NCBI GenBank assembly: GCA_010405405.1
Contig: MU004230.1
Span: forward strand, 3,831,119-3,895,118
Origin: Microthyrium microscopicum
Lineage: Eukaryota > Ascomycota > Dothideomycetes > Microthyriales > Microthyriaceae
Length of the DNA stretch: 64,000 bases
Direction of reading: 5' to 3'
Shown: positions 32,183 to 43,202 of the stretch, piece after piece
Layout of the letters: every line of letters starts with the position of its first letter
Position numbering within the stretch: the first letter of the stretch is position 1
The notes under the pieces: generated by a model
Told to the model about the DNA's origin: nothing
Database searches by the model: none
What the model saw: only the letters and a program-made list of their open reading frames with translations
Made by a program: the position numbers and the translations under genes

Positions 32183-34447
32183 TCAAGCTATGTTTCGCTT
32201 GTTGTCGCCTACTTTCAAGGTATAACGACCCACAAGTACCTCTGTCGGCCATGAGGCAGCCTCCAGAGCAGCCTCTGTCAGCTTGATCAGCATCAAATCG
32301 CTTCCTATTCGCTCGGTCAGTTTTCTATCTCACGGACCGAACTCAATGGCGTGTGTGCTCACCCTTTGCGCCCATGAGGGAGCTTAGGATCGGCCGGTAT
32401 TCTTTGCGGCCTGATACTCTTGATACGTATGCATTCTGTCCAACTACGCACTTTGGGTTAGACGGAGCCAATTTACTAACGCGTTATCAATTTCGAGCTT
32501 TACCTGGGACCATGAGCTGTGGCGTCTCCAGCACGGTCGACAAGAATTTTGGACCATAATCAGGAGGTGGCTCGGGAGGTCTGGCAACAATCAACAAAAA
32601 ATAAACTTTACGACGTAGAGGTACTCACGAATCCGGAATACCTCTATATTGCGGGCCAGCGTGCCCATACGGCAGAATCATCGCAGCGGTAGAGAGTTTA
32701 TCTTCTGCTGCACTCATGAAATTCTCGTGAAACCACTCACGGCAGATACGCTGCCTTTCCCAGCCTTGTGCAGCCTCCTCATCTGTGGTATTCGTATCAA
32801 GATCACTTGGAAGCATTCAGCTAATGCCAAGAAAGGTAAATATTATAACTTACAATCTGAATCAATTGGTGGGCGCTGCATATGGTCTTTTCTTGAATTG
32901 AGCTTGAAAATCGGCTCGGAAGGTGCTTTATTCCTTATAGTAGTCATGGCATAATGGCGCAAATACGTTGTCTTTCAAATACGCTTTTAGTTGCATGCCT
33001 TTGGCATCCTTTGGGGGATTCTTGCGCCACTCATCTGCAATTGAAATCGAAGTTCGCTTCACGCCCAGAAAGGCCTCAAGAACTTTTATGAAGTCTTCAG
33101 TCATGGTTTGTTGCGAAGCATCTTCTTGGGGGAAAAGTCCACAGGATAAAGAAAGCGCTTGGGAAATCTCTTATGTAGCTGGAGCTCAAAGATCAAAGAT
33201 GCTAACTCCCAGAGTGACGCAAGTTTTCTATCAAGCAAGCCGAGTACGTCGAAGTGTCTGTCTGTAATTAAGATCCAGGGGCATGTCATATGGGCGGTTG
33301 TTGTGTTAATCAGAGTTGATGAAAACGCCCTCGAGCGACGTCGTGTCAAAAGATGGCCTCAAAGAAAAGAGACCGTTGCAAGTGGCCACTCTTCTGATGC
33401 TACCTCCAGCTGATAGGCATAGTTCAGTACACGTTCTAACAACAATCGTCTTTCTATAACTTACAATCCGTACCGACTGACGCAGCTTCCCAAGAACAAG
33501 CTGCCAGAGAAACAGCACCACCAGTTGTACTGCCTTCAGGAAACTGGTATTCGCCTCCTTGAGGATTTGTAGGCCTATGAACGTCAATACAGTTGTCACC
33601 CGTAGCAAATTGAGTCGTTTTGGTCTTGCCGATGATGACAGCTCCCAGCTCGATCAGTTTCGTCACGTAATCGGTGGTCGTGGTGGAAGGCCCGTATAGA
33701 GACTCAAAGTCACGACTAGCAAGTGTTGTTTGCAGACCCTCTCTGTCAAGGAGCTGCTTAATTGTGATCCTCTTTCCTGCCAAGGGCCTCGAATCGCTAG
33801 TGGGTTCATTGAGTCTACTTGGTGAGGCAACGAGTTTCCAGATTCCATCGGCAGAACACAAGTTGAGAGGGACGAGCCTAGCACTGGGTCTAATCCTTTT
33901 TCTTGGGCCCTTGGCCCGGATCGGCCGGCTTACTGCGACGGCCGCTTCATACTTGCGGGGATAACAGGAACAACAAAGACATCGACCTTATCCTCGTAGA
34001 GACGCCAAGCGTGATGTAGATTTGATCCTTGTACGAAGAAAGGTGCTGGCGTATCTGTTGTTGCTATCGACCCAGAGTCATAGTCAAACACATGCTCGAA
34101 GAGCCCCAGAGAAGAGATCTTTTGCGTATAGGACGACGAGTTTGTGTATGGAGGAACTTGGAAAACGGCTCGTTTCCGAAAGCTATCTGTGAGTACATCG
34201 TCAAACTGATGTGCGTCGTCGAGCATATGCTCCAGTATCTCTCTACCTAGTCAGATCCGCCTCGGGCACAGGTAGAAGAAGGACGACCGGCGTTATAGTA
34301 CTATCAGTCGAAACGCTGCTGAGCTTCACAGCGCCCTGCCAGTTTATGATATCAGCTAGTACATGGGCATAAAAACAACGCTCAGGGACTTACAGCAACT
34401 TCTGAGTGCATTCCATAGAGAATGCCGTTCACTAATGTGGAAATCAT
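32183..34447 (-). pseudogene. Decayed amidase-signature gene
   Basis: Amidase pieces appear in the right order on the minus strand. Exon 1 is 34447-34394 (MISTLVNGILYGMHSEVA, GTAAGT donor). Then come LHHAWRLYEDKVDVFVVPV (about 33970), GKRITIKQLLDREGLQTT, the signature-domain core with the catalytic Lys (GKTKTTQFATGD), the Ser loop (GSTTGGAVSLAA) and GTD/SGGSIRR (nucleophile Ser). Downstream are DWK-type C-terminal blocks and SRVSGRKEYRPILSSLMGAKG, ending at the TGA at 32183. Breaks: frame changes near 34245 and 33320, a one-base loss at the G5 run 33128-33132, and in-frame stops at 32928-32930 and 32862-32864. No full-length product can be made unless the breaks are assembly errors. The normal enzyme would hydrolyse a small amide. 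It faces the CmcJ-like gene across 199 bases. Confidence 0.72.
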
Positions 34448-34646
34448 GATGGGGTCAGCACGACGTGCTCGACAGCTGGAGCTCAGAAGTCTATTCATTA
34501 TTGAGTTGTCTGTAAGGCTCTGCTGGCTTGCTCGGGACCTGCGCCCGTGCATTACACTCAATCACTGATATCAGATATGTATAGAGCCAATGCTGTGACG
34601 GGCTTGTAGCAGATTTGTTGGTCACAATCCTACCGCGTTTAACAAC
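34448..34646. promoter_or_regulatory. Short divergent spacer between amidase pseudogene and CmcJ-like gene
   Basis: The two starts are 199 bases apart and point away from each other, as in co-regulated pairs of accessory gene clusters. No specific operator could be picked out. Confidence 0.4.
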
Positions 34647-35674
34647 ATGCCTTTGGACAAGATAGCCTCCATTCCTTACATCGAAGATGATGCGATCTAT
34701 CAAGAGCAGAAGGCGTATGCTATTGCTTTTGAACTGGACGGCGTGCCTGTAGAGGACCACAGCAATCACAAGATAAACAATCAGCAAGTTGTAGTGCATG
34801 ATTTGAGAGGCGCGTCTTCTACTCCTCAGCTGGAGAGCTCGGGTTTCCAATTCGTGCAGTCTGATTTGAGACACACCTTTCGAGAGCTCGACGCAAGAGA
34901 GTACGTGCAGCAACAGTACTTTCCTGATATTGCGAGATTGGTGATGTCGACTTTCCCGCAATACTCCAAGATCATCTATAGCGACCACGTAGTGAGTATA
35001 TACTATCATTGGCACCATTCTACTTCGCTTAGCTTCCGAATACTAAACCTTGATTCGTGAACTTGCGCAGGAGGAGCCCACGTTACCCGGCCAAAACTGG
35101 TTACAAGGCCAAGTTTGCTCAGCCTTCAACCGTACCACATGTGGATTATACACCAAATAGCACCCGAGCTCGTTTGCGCCAGATAACCGATGAGGCTGAG
35201 TTTGAACCGCTGAAGGATGCACCGTATGACTAATTGAAGTGGGTTCAACTCGTCTAAATCATTCTTGCCATTTCTAACAAGGTATGAAAGTGTTTGGCGT
35301 GTTCTCAAGGGACCAAACCATGACTGGCCACTGGCCGTTTGCGACTTTGCAAGCATTCATCCCGAAAAAGATCCATTAGAAAGCGACTTGGTATTCCGAG
35401 ACGCTGTGAGTGAAAACGTTGTTCTACGACACAACCCGAGCCATTCATGGTATTATCTCAGCGGCCAGCGCACCAATGAAGTCCTTGTTTTTCGCAATGC
35501 AACCTCGCCAGGAAGGTCGGCATCAAGTATCTTTCCCTGGTTAACTTCAAGTACCAGATGTCAGCTAACCATGGCGCAGAAGCTTTCCATGCGTCATTCG
35601 GCACTCAGGAAATTGTTGAGTCGGAGAAGGAACTCAGGCAAAGCATTGAAGTCAGACTTTTCGCATTTCTTTGA
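34647..35674 (+). pseudogene. CmcJ / GA4-desaturase-like oxidoreductase gene with a reading-phase break
   Basis: Four exon blocks are visible: 34647-34991, 35071-35223, 35282-35526 and 35580-35674. The last two introns fit perfectly (GTATGA...CAAG; GTATCT...GCTAACC...GCAG). Conserved landmarks of the CmcJ/AsaB/NvfI-type family are present: VVVHDLRG, FPDIARLVM, SKIIYSDHV, the metal-binding HxD in VPHVDYTPNS, SVWRVLKGPNHDWPLAVCD and the closing SIEVRLFAFL. The family hydroxylates, desaturates or methylates secondary metabolites. At intron 1, however, the donor after GTA is phase 0, while every acceptor near 35070 leads into phase 2, so the summed coding length is one base off a multiple of three. 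Either a one-base indel has broken the gene or an unusual splice is used. Confidence 0.65.
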
Positions 35675-36892
35675 AGGATATCTCAATCTTTGATCTGAGG
35701 GTTGCTAGTCTGCCTCTGAATGTGTTAGACTACTAACAGAGGTGAATCTTATGCTGCTTCAAAATTCGTTGATATCCCGCACGTTGTTCATTGCCATTGG
35801 CATGTTGTGCCAGGAGCATAAGTGTTAGGTACTCTACCTTAGTAGGTACTGAATCAGAGCTCTTATAACTTCAATATTTGATTGTGTTGGGCAGTCCAAT
35901 CAGTGTTAGATATGTTTTCGAAGCCTAGCAAATTTGGACCGAAGGAACGCCAGAATTAACGCAGCGCTCGGGTCTTAGTGAATGCAGATATGTCACATAC
36001 GGGAGGTTATACACTAACTCACAAAACGTGTTTCCGTAGGACTCTCCCGGTGTACCCAAATTTCTTCTTCATACTGTGGTTAAATTCTCCTGCTGATAAC
36101 CTATAAGCATATCTGGCTGGTTTTGTCTCGCGATTCATTACCATCCCTTCCATACCTTTTTACTCATTAACAGTCTAGTATCATACTGGATAACATTTCA
36201 AGGCCATATTGCTCGGGAATGAACCTCAGAGGTCGGTGCATTGATGGACTCTTGTATAAGGATCTCTTTGTCTTTGTGCTCTTCCCTAAAGTAATGCGGT
36301 GTAACTAAACATTGGTAAACACTGCAAATCGCCCTGGCTAAAATGGCGAAGAGTACCTAGATAGACTTAAAACCGGTTCTCAGTATTTGCTATCGCGATT
36401 ATTAATGAAGTCTCACGGCCTGTGGAACTTGCACAATCTATAACTATGAATTATGATGTATGTAATTCCAACTACATACGAAAGCATCACATTGAAAGTT
36501 TTAAAGGCAGCTCAGTAGTCCGCATGCACGTGTTCATGATTAGAACTTAAGACACAAGTTCACAGAGGATCGACCTACAAGTTGAGGTTTATAACGGCCA
36601 TTTAGATTGGTAACGCAGTAATTTCGTCCGCTACCCTACTTTGGTTCATATTAAGCCTTACAAGCGTACCCTCTCATATTATTTACGGCTTCGAAAGTTG
36701 ATCATTGTGCTAGCTTATCCACTGGAGAACATGTCGGAGCAGTTGCTTAAAACCAAAGAGTGTCCCAGACTCGATGTGGCTAATATATGTCTTTCACACT
36801 TCCAGATCATAAGACAATCGACACTTGAGACGATTTCCGGTCGATTTACAAGATAAAAACGGACGATAGACTTGCCCTTGGGCATTAATCAC
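35675..36892. other. Intergenic region, nothing recognised
   Basis: 1.2 kb with ordinary composition between the CmcJ-like remnant and the cutinase gene. No frame of note. It should hold the cutinase promoter. Confidence 0.45.
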
Positions 36893-37693
36893 ATGATTTT
36901 ACCAAAAGCTCTAGTCTTTGCTGTCGCAGCTTGGGCAGCGCCAGCGTCCACTAAAGACGGACAGCAAGCATGCTCGCCACTTGAGATCGTAATTGGTATA
37001 TTCTATCTTCTACTTCAATCCTATCAACAGCCACTAATGCGAAATAGCGCGCGGCACCATCGAGCCTCAAGGCTACGGACTCCTAGGCGCAGGCTCAATG
37101 TTCGTCAGTGCCGTGCAAAGGCTCATCCCCGGTACCACAGCCTACGCAGTCGTCTACCCAGCATCATTTGGACCCAGCTCACCAGATATCGGCGTCAACG
37201 ACACGCTAAGATACTTCGACACGAGGCCCAAGGAATGCCCACAGCAGCTATATGTCATGTCTGGATACTCACAGGGCGGAGTCGTGATGCATAGGGCCGC
37301 AGTGAAGATGGACAAGAGCTTTTTGAAGAATCGAGTCGTGGCTGCGGTCACTATGGGAGATGGTGGGCAGTTAGCTACGAAAGAGAAACCATTGTATAGC
37401 TCTCCAGTTGGGCCTATTCCGGTTTGGCCCGCTGAGCTGGATGGTAGAATCAAGTTCAATTGCATGTCCGGGGATCCTGTAAGTTTTGCTGCCAATTCGA
37501 GAGACAGTGGGATTTGAAAAGCTAATTGGGTTAGGTATGTACTGGCAATAGTATCAATATCCTCGCGCATATATCGTATGCTCTTGGAAACTCCAGCGAG
37601 GACAGCGCAAAGTTCGTCAAGGAACAGTTGGACAAGATGAAAGGTGGAACAGCGAAATCATTTGTTTCAAGGCTCTGGACAAACCTTATGTAA
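36893..37693 (+). CDS. Secreted cutinase-family serine esterase, 230 residues
   Basis: Exons 36893-36995, 37048-37478 and 37535-37693, with introns of 52 bases (GTATAT...AATAG) and 56 bases (GTAAGT...TTAG). The start ATG at 36893 gives the signal peptide MILPKALVFAVAAWAAPAS. The catalytic Ser is in GYSQGG, the Asp in GDPVC and the His in LAHISY, so the full triad is present. Cys residues of the fold are at QQAC, ECPQQ, FNC and DPVC, allowing two disulfides. Cutinases cut ester bonds in plant cutin and similar polyesters outside the cell. The C-terminal extension (KEQLDKMKGGTAKSF and on) is a little longer than in small cutinases. The gene is intact although the genes to its left are broken. 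Confidence 0.9.
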
Positions 37694-38016
37694 TGCAGTC
37701 ATTGCGGGTGATTTACATGTTATGGCATCGTTGATATAGATGGTTTTATACAATTGATTATATATAGTACAGAATGGGTATCTGGTAAGGCAAATAGACC
37801 TTTCGTTATTGGCCGTGATATGCAGCTTCGATTTGTTTTCGTACTCCTCATTTGAGGAGGATGGTTAATATGGGTAATTGTGATGGGAGGAATTTTGTTG
37901 TGTGATATGACACTCATTGGAGTGCCGGCTGGTGGATTGAGTTACCTGTTAAGAAGATCAATCCTCTTCGCATGTATCTTTCATAGTGAATTTTAAACCT
38001 CTGACAATGAAAGATT
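37694..38016. other. Convergent spacer, nothing recognised
   Basis: 323 bases between the 3' ends of the cutinase gene (+) and the large PPR-type gene (-). Confidence 0.5.
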
Positions 38017-41000
38017 TCATTGCCCGGATTTCCCGCCTCTCGAGCCTCGTCTTGAAGCTGAAGATCCTTTCAGCTGTCGTTTTGGATCGAGTTTGCTATC
38101 GAGCAGCGCTACCAATTTGTCCATATCTGAACCTTGAGCAGGTACCTCGACAGCAGGCGACTCAACAAAAGACGATTCTTCAGGCGGCGATGTATCCGGA
38201 TGTGGAGAAAGGCTAAGTTGCGGTAACACCTCGTCCATGTATGAATTGTTCTCAGGTGAGGCATCAAAAAGCGACTTTTCGTCCCCCTTAAGCAAGCTCT
38301 TTGGGAAGACAAACGTAGCCTGCTTTCGCTTTGACGAGTCGAATGGTTTTCGAAATGTATGCCCGTTAATCGAAGTTATGTGAGATAGATTCGGTAAAAT
38401 TGGATCGAACACTTTTTCCAGAACAGGTAGAGGCTTTTGTAGATCTTCTTGTAGTTGCCTCTTCCATCCAGCTCTCGGGTCAGTTTTGAGCGCTTGTATT
38501 AATGCCTCCAATGCCGAGACCTCGGATGACAGAGAGGTTTGTGATTCGGTCTGATTGCTCATGGCTACAGCGGATTCCATAATGAAATCGTTTTCCCAGC
38601 TAGAGTCATTTCCCAGGTCGTCACGCGCAAAGTCTGGCTTCTTTGCCAACATCTCGTCTGAATCTTCTATAGTGGATGTTTTGATTGCCATGGCATTTGT
38701 CTTGATATTTTGCTGCTCAGAATCTTCGAGCGCGAGGTCCATAACCACCTCAATCTCTTCGGTTTCAGCAAGGCCTGTTCCGTGCTCCGGCTCGTAACTA
38801 TTTTTCTCGACATTTCCGGCCACTGAACGGACTTGTCGCTTAGCGTTGTTTCCGGTTCTCGCGGTAGTCTCCAGATAATTCTCACCCTTTGAATCCCGCT
38901 GCGCAGTGGATGATTGCCGTGTTTTCATGATTTTCAGGACTTTTTCGACATCTGGAGTCTGCCCTGTTGCTGTTTGAATGGCTTTACTTGTCTGCTCAAG
39001 CTTTTGCAGCATAAAAGTGTCTTCTTCAGTCCATATTGGAAAAGCACGGTCCTCATCTTCCACGATTCTCGGCTCTGGCACATGTTCCCTAAGTTGAGCA
39101 ATAGTATCACGCATAACGGTTGGCAAAGCTGCAAGAGCATCTGGATTCCGTTGTGAGTCGGGATGTAGTTGTAACCAGCGCTCATATCGAGACTTTTTGA
39201 ATTTGTTCAAAGCTTCAGCTTTCAGGACGGCCCTGGCACTGAGAATCGCCATGGAAGAGGATCTCTTGGAGCTAGAGTGTGAAGTATCGAGAGTTTCGTT
39301 TGGAATATTGGACGAAGCACGAGTCATGTCGTCAACCCCAGGATGCGTGGCATCATGAAGCAGAATATTGACAACCTGCTGCTGGAATTTGCGAAGGGCC
39401 TTCCTCTCGTGTCTTTGGCGGTCACGGCAAACCATCTGCACCTGCTGCATGAAGCTTTCCATTTGTGCCACTCGAAATTGTGTGCTTGTATTTCTCGAGC
39501 GCTCTTGTTCAATCATGATGAGGCTTTCATTGTGTAGCGTCCATATGAAGATAGCATTGAGAGGTATACTCTTTTGAAAGATTGTCATCAAGGTCCATGT
39601 GATGCCTTCAAAGTTCAGGGTTCTACAATATGCTCTGAGAAAGAGAGTGTACTCATATATTGTGAAAGGCACTTCTTGTTGCCACTTCGAATTAAAAATC
39701 TCTACCAGGAGAGATACAGCCTCAGGAGAAGAGCCGGATCCGATGACTGTGAGCTTGTTGACAGCCCTTTTCAGAATTGTGTGAAGCAATTTTGGCTGTA
39801 CTGATACTTTGGAGTTGTACCACTTCAGAACCATTGCGCGAACATCCTTAGACAAAAGTTTTTGATCCGCCCAAAACTGGGTGCTTAAAAAAAGGAGCTG
39901 GGTCTGACGAGTATCAACACCCCGTTTGTCAGCAACTTTCCAAAACCTGTGCGCTCTTTCCAGGTCTTTCAGTTGCAAGCATGCCCTCACGGCTATCTGA
40001 AGGTGCTTAGCAGAAAATGTGCTTCCGCTCTGTAAAAGCTTTTCAAAGTCCTGTACAACTGATTTGATATCGCCTGAACTCGCATCAGCCTGCGCTCGGA
40101 TGAAATCTCCACGCATTGTTCTCGCATGTTCGATATGGAGCTCCAAAGAGTCCCTGGGTTGTGGTTGACTTCCGCGAAGCTCCACGTCAAACGTGTCCAT
40201 GATCAGGCTCTCATCTGTCTCGGTTTTGGCCGTAGAACGGGCAGCGACAGACTGAGCCATAGCGCCAAGAAGTTCGAGCCTTACTGTTGCTAGCCGTTTC
40301 AATGTGCTTGGCTTCCATTGCTGACCGAAGAGCGTGGGCCGAGTACGGTAGATATAGCGTTCCACGTAGCTTTTAGCAAGCGATAGCCCATACATGACTT
40401 CGCTCGTGAGACTTGGATTGATTAAACGTTCGTTGACTTGACACACTTTGGAAAAAAGGGAAAAGATCATGCTGCCGTGCAGATCTCGGGTTTCGTGTCG
40501 AGCTCGAACCTGTAGACTGATCAATGCCAGGGTTATGGTGTTTGGCCTCACACCGACATCAAAAGATTGTGCGGTAGACATCTTTATAACGTCATGCAGT
40601 GCTACAAGACACGACTGAGATCGCATTTCAAGTATACAACTTTTGACCAAGGCATCGAACGCACGTGGGCCGAAGAAGAAGCCATACTCCTCAATGCATG
40701 TGCTGATACATGGGATGACTTCGTCAGGCGTGCAAGTGTTAACAAGAGCATATAACACTGCTGAGAAATCAAGCTTGGCCTTGGGTGCGGGTCCGGTAGG
40801 CAGACAGCCCTCCACTCGCAATTGAGACAAGGCTGAGAGCACCATTTCCGGTTGCTGATTCCAAGCAAAAGCCCTCATGAGCATACACATCAATCTCCAC
40901 GAACGATGCTGCTCAGGGTGAGATGTAAAAATGTCCTGAGCAACGGCAGCTGCGTCCGCGAAACGATTTTCGGAACAGAGTGCCTGTAATACGGCTTCTT

Positions 41001-42885
41001 TGAACTCGACCAAGCTGTTTGGCGAGTGACGATCCGGCTGGATTGTACTTTGGTATATTGCGGTTATCTCTTGAAGGCTACGGCCTGCGGCCACAAGCAG
41101 TTGCACGAGCTTCTGCCGCAAAAGGATATCAACAGATGCAAATTTGGTACCAAGCGTGGAGCGCTCACGTATCAACAATAATATGTCTGGCTCATCCAAG
41201 TTTTTGCAAATTACATGAAGAAACCGCATTACATTTGCCTCTGAGTTTGCTGAATCTTGTACAAATTTCTGTCCAAGCTGAAGGAAAGCCTTGTTCTTGA
41301 ATTGAGGTGATGTCTTTTGGAGAAATGCACCCATTCGATGCGGATCCACAGACGTTGCTTCTTCGCCGTCCAGAGACAGATATGCATTCAAAACTGTCTG
41401 TGCTTCACCAGTAACTGCTGGATCGAAAAATTCCGGGGTATGCAAGATTTGTTGGTGAATCCTGGCCACTACTTCAAACCTCGCTTGCGCAATTGCAGTT
41501 TCCAAAAGAACACATAACAAACGAGCTCCACTGAGCGGTCTTGCCATCTGAGTGAGTGCAAGTGATATTTGATCGAAATCCTCGTCAAGCAGGGGATGTT
41601 GAGGATTCTTCAGAATAGACGAGAACAACGATTCAATGCGATTCGACTGGCCATTCTCTATGAAATATGGGACGAACGAGGGAATCAGATGTGGAAATCG
41701 TAGGATGACAGCGTTCGATATAATTCTGACAAATTCATCGCTGCCCTTTGCATTTGAGAGGTGTAAAGCTTTTTGAAGGTTGGGCGGGTTCAGTCTGGCG
41801 AAAGAAGAACGTATTACAGCGATGATTCTTGCTTTTATCGGTACGCTGTTAGTCTGCTCCAGTATTTTTATGGCCGATTTGAACACAACCGCATAATCAT
41901 CTGCCTGGTGTATGATTGTGGGAAATTTCTCATGAAATTCAAGAATCGCAACAAATGCATGCTTCTCATAAAGAAAGGACAAAAATCCGCGAACTCCAAG
42001 TCGGTTTTCGACAAGCAGCTCGTGACACTCAGTCAAGTAGTGCAGAAATTCTGTAGTTCCAGGTGAGGCCGACACAAGACGGACCAAGAGTGGAGTATAT
42101 GGGTCGACAAAACGGATTGAAAATGAAGATTGTGGGTCCTCTACAGTCGAGGTATCATGTTCAGAGACCGGCGCTTGTGAGCGTAACGCTGTTACAAACG
42201 ATGGTCCAGTTGACGGAAGAAAGCTGGCGGCTGCACTGTATGCCTTCGATAGTCGCAAACTGGATTTTGTTCGCCTCTCCATAGTATGAAGCCTACACCA
42301 ATGTTGCGCAGGATTCCCTGTCATCTTACTCGATGATGAGCTAGAGAACGTGCGAGTCCCATGTTTATAGTATAAGTTTGAGTAAGCAGATCTTCTCAGG
42401 CAAGAAAATGTGGAGATGACCTTGCTGTCGATGGTCGGCAAAGTCGCTACACCCATCGTAGCTTGAGGCAGATCCAATCCTTCATCGTCACCCCTTTGCT
42501 CTTGGACAAGGCTATGTTGTTGCCCTCTAGGTATAGGTATTATACGGTACTTTCGTCCGTTGTGATGAGATGGAGTCCGTAGGGGTGGATCTTCAACGAG
42601 CTCGAGTTTGACCAGCCCGCGCCTCTCAAGGTCTTTGATTTGCTGCTCAAAAGTTCGGATGCGCATTCGTTCGATTGAGTCGTCGGATATGCCATGTTCG
42701 CGAAGTGCAGCTGCAAATCGCTTCCTGTTATTGAGAACTGGCTGTTGCAGGCGATGAATTTGACGAATCTGGTCCTGAAGAAGGTAGACTACCGCACTCG
42801 ACGCGGTCCCGACAGATCCATAGAGCAAAACCTGCCCGACCAGGCGCAGCCGCGATTGAAAAACGGCTGGAGATTTACTGGGCAT
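38017..42885 (-). CDS. Very large mitochondrial PPR-type RNA-binding protein, 1,622 residues
   Basis: One uninterrupted frame. The ATG at 42885 (MPSKSPAVFQSRLRLVGQ) is the first ATG in it. The N-terminus is basic and Ser/Arg-rich with one hydrophobic segment (VGQVLLYGSVGTASSAVVYL), compatible with mitochondrial targeting and a membrane anchor. From about residue 270 to 1180 the chain is a series of paired helices of roughly 35 residues, for example FHEKFPTIIHQADDYAVVFK, AFDALVKSCILEMRSQSC and LQIAVRACLQLKDLERAHRF, typical of PPR proteins that stabilise or translate mitochondrial mRNAs. The C-terminal 400 residues are Ser/Glu/Asp-rich and probably disordered, ending in a basic RRGSRGGKSGQ. Its head-to-head neighbour encodes a mitochondrial ribosomal protein. 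Which transcript it serves cannot be told. Confidence 0.75.
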   Translation of the reverse strand: MPSKSPAVFQSRLRLVGQVLLYGSVGTASSAVVYLLQDQIRQIHRLQQPVLNNRKRFAAALREHGISDDSIERMRIRTFEQQIKDLERRGLVKLELVEDPPLRTPSHHNGRKYRIIPIPRGQQHSLVQEQRGDDEGLDLPQATMGVATLPTIDSKVISTFSCLRRSAYSNLYYKHGTRTFSSSSSSKMTGNPAQHWCRLHTMERRTKSSLRLSKAYSAAASFLPSTGPSFVTALRSQAPVSEHDTSTVEDPQSSFSIRFVDPYTPLLVRLVSASPGTTEFLHYLTECHELLVENRLGVRGFLSFLYEKHAFVAILEFHEKFPTIIHQADDYAVVFKSAIKILEQTNSVPIKARIIAVIRSSFARLNPPNLQKALHLSNAKGSDEFVRIISNAVILRFPHLIPSFVPYFIENGQSNRIESLFSSILKNPQHPLLDEDFDQISLALTQMARPLSGARLLCVLLETAIAQARFEVVARIHQQILHTPEFFDPAVTGEAQTVLNAYLSLDGEEATSVDPHRMGAFLQKTSPQFKNKAFLQLGQKFVQDSANSEANVMRFLHVICKNLDEPDILLLIRERSTLGTKFASVDILLRQKLVQLLVAAGRSLQEITAIYQSTIQPDRHSPNSLVEFKEAVLQALCSENRFADAAAVAQDIFTSHPEQHRSWRLMCMLMRAFAWNQQPEMVLSALSQLRVEGCLPTGPAPKAKLDFSAVLYALVNTCTPDEVIPCISTCIEEYGFFFGPRAFDALVKSCILEMRSQSCLVALHDVIKMSTAQSFDVGVRPNTITLALISLQVRARHETRDLHGSMIFSLFSKVCQVNERLINPSLTSEVMYGLSLAKSYVERYIYRTRPTLFGQQWKPSTLKRLATVRLELLGAMAQSVAARSTAKTETDESLIMDTFDVELRGSQPQPRDSLELHIEHARTMRGDFIRAQADASSGDIKSVVQDFEKLLQSGSTFSAKHLQIAVRACLQLKDLERAHRFWKVADKRGVDTRQTQLLFLSTQFWADQKLLSKDVRAMVLKWYNSKVSVQPKLLHTILKRAVNKLTVIGSGSSPEAVSLLVEIFNSKWQQEVPFTIYEYTLFLRAYCRTLNFEGITWTLMTIFQKSIPLNAIFIWTLHNESLIMIEQERSRNTSTQFRVAQMESFMQQVQMVCRDRQRHERKALRKFQQQVVNILLHDATHPGVDDMTRASSNIPNETLDTSHSSSKRSSSMAILSARAVLKAEALNKFKKSRYERWLQLHPDSQRNPDALAALPTVMRDTIAQLREHVPEPRIVEDEDRAFPIWTEEDTFMLQKLEQTSKAIQTATGQTPDVEKVLKIMKTRQSSTAQRDSKGENYLETTARTGNNAKRQVRSVAGNVEKNSYEPEHGTGLAETEEIEVVMDLALEDSEQQNIKTNAMAIKTSTIEDSDEMLAKKPDFARDDLGNDSSWENDFIMESAVAMSNQTESQTSLSSEVSALEALIQALKTDPRAGWKRQLQEDLQKPLPVLEKVFDPILPNLSHITSINGHTFRKPFDSSKRKQATFVFPKSLLKGDEKSLFDASPENNSYMDEVLPQLSLSPHPDTSPPEESSFVESPAVEVPAQGSDMDKLVALLDSKLDPKRQLKGSSASRRGSRGGKSGQ

Positions 42886-43202
42886 CCCCAAGGAGGATCG
42901 TGCATCTTGGTTGCTAATAGGAAAGCAGACTCGAAGTTGTCCAGACTTGACAGGAAAAGAGCGACATGCCGACGAGAGACAGGGCGATTGTTGTGAAAAG
43001 GAAGGTCGATTGGAAAAGTCCGAATCTTGGCGATCTGATGTATGTCTACCACTGGAAGTACTTCATGAGCACTCGATTTCTTTGAGAAGAACCAATTTGA
43101 GAATAAAGTTTGAGAGCAGTAGAAAGTCGGTCCGAGCCTTGTGGCAGTTATCGGCCCGAACTTGGCTGGTCAGTGCGTCAAGATCATGAACTTTTTCTCC
43201 CA
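42886..43202. promoter_or_regulatory. Bidirectional promoter between two mitochondrial gene-expression genes
   Basis: 317 bases separate the starts of the PPR-type gene (-) and the mL58 gene (+). No TATA box is evident, as in many housekeeping promoters. Confidence 0.5.
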
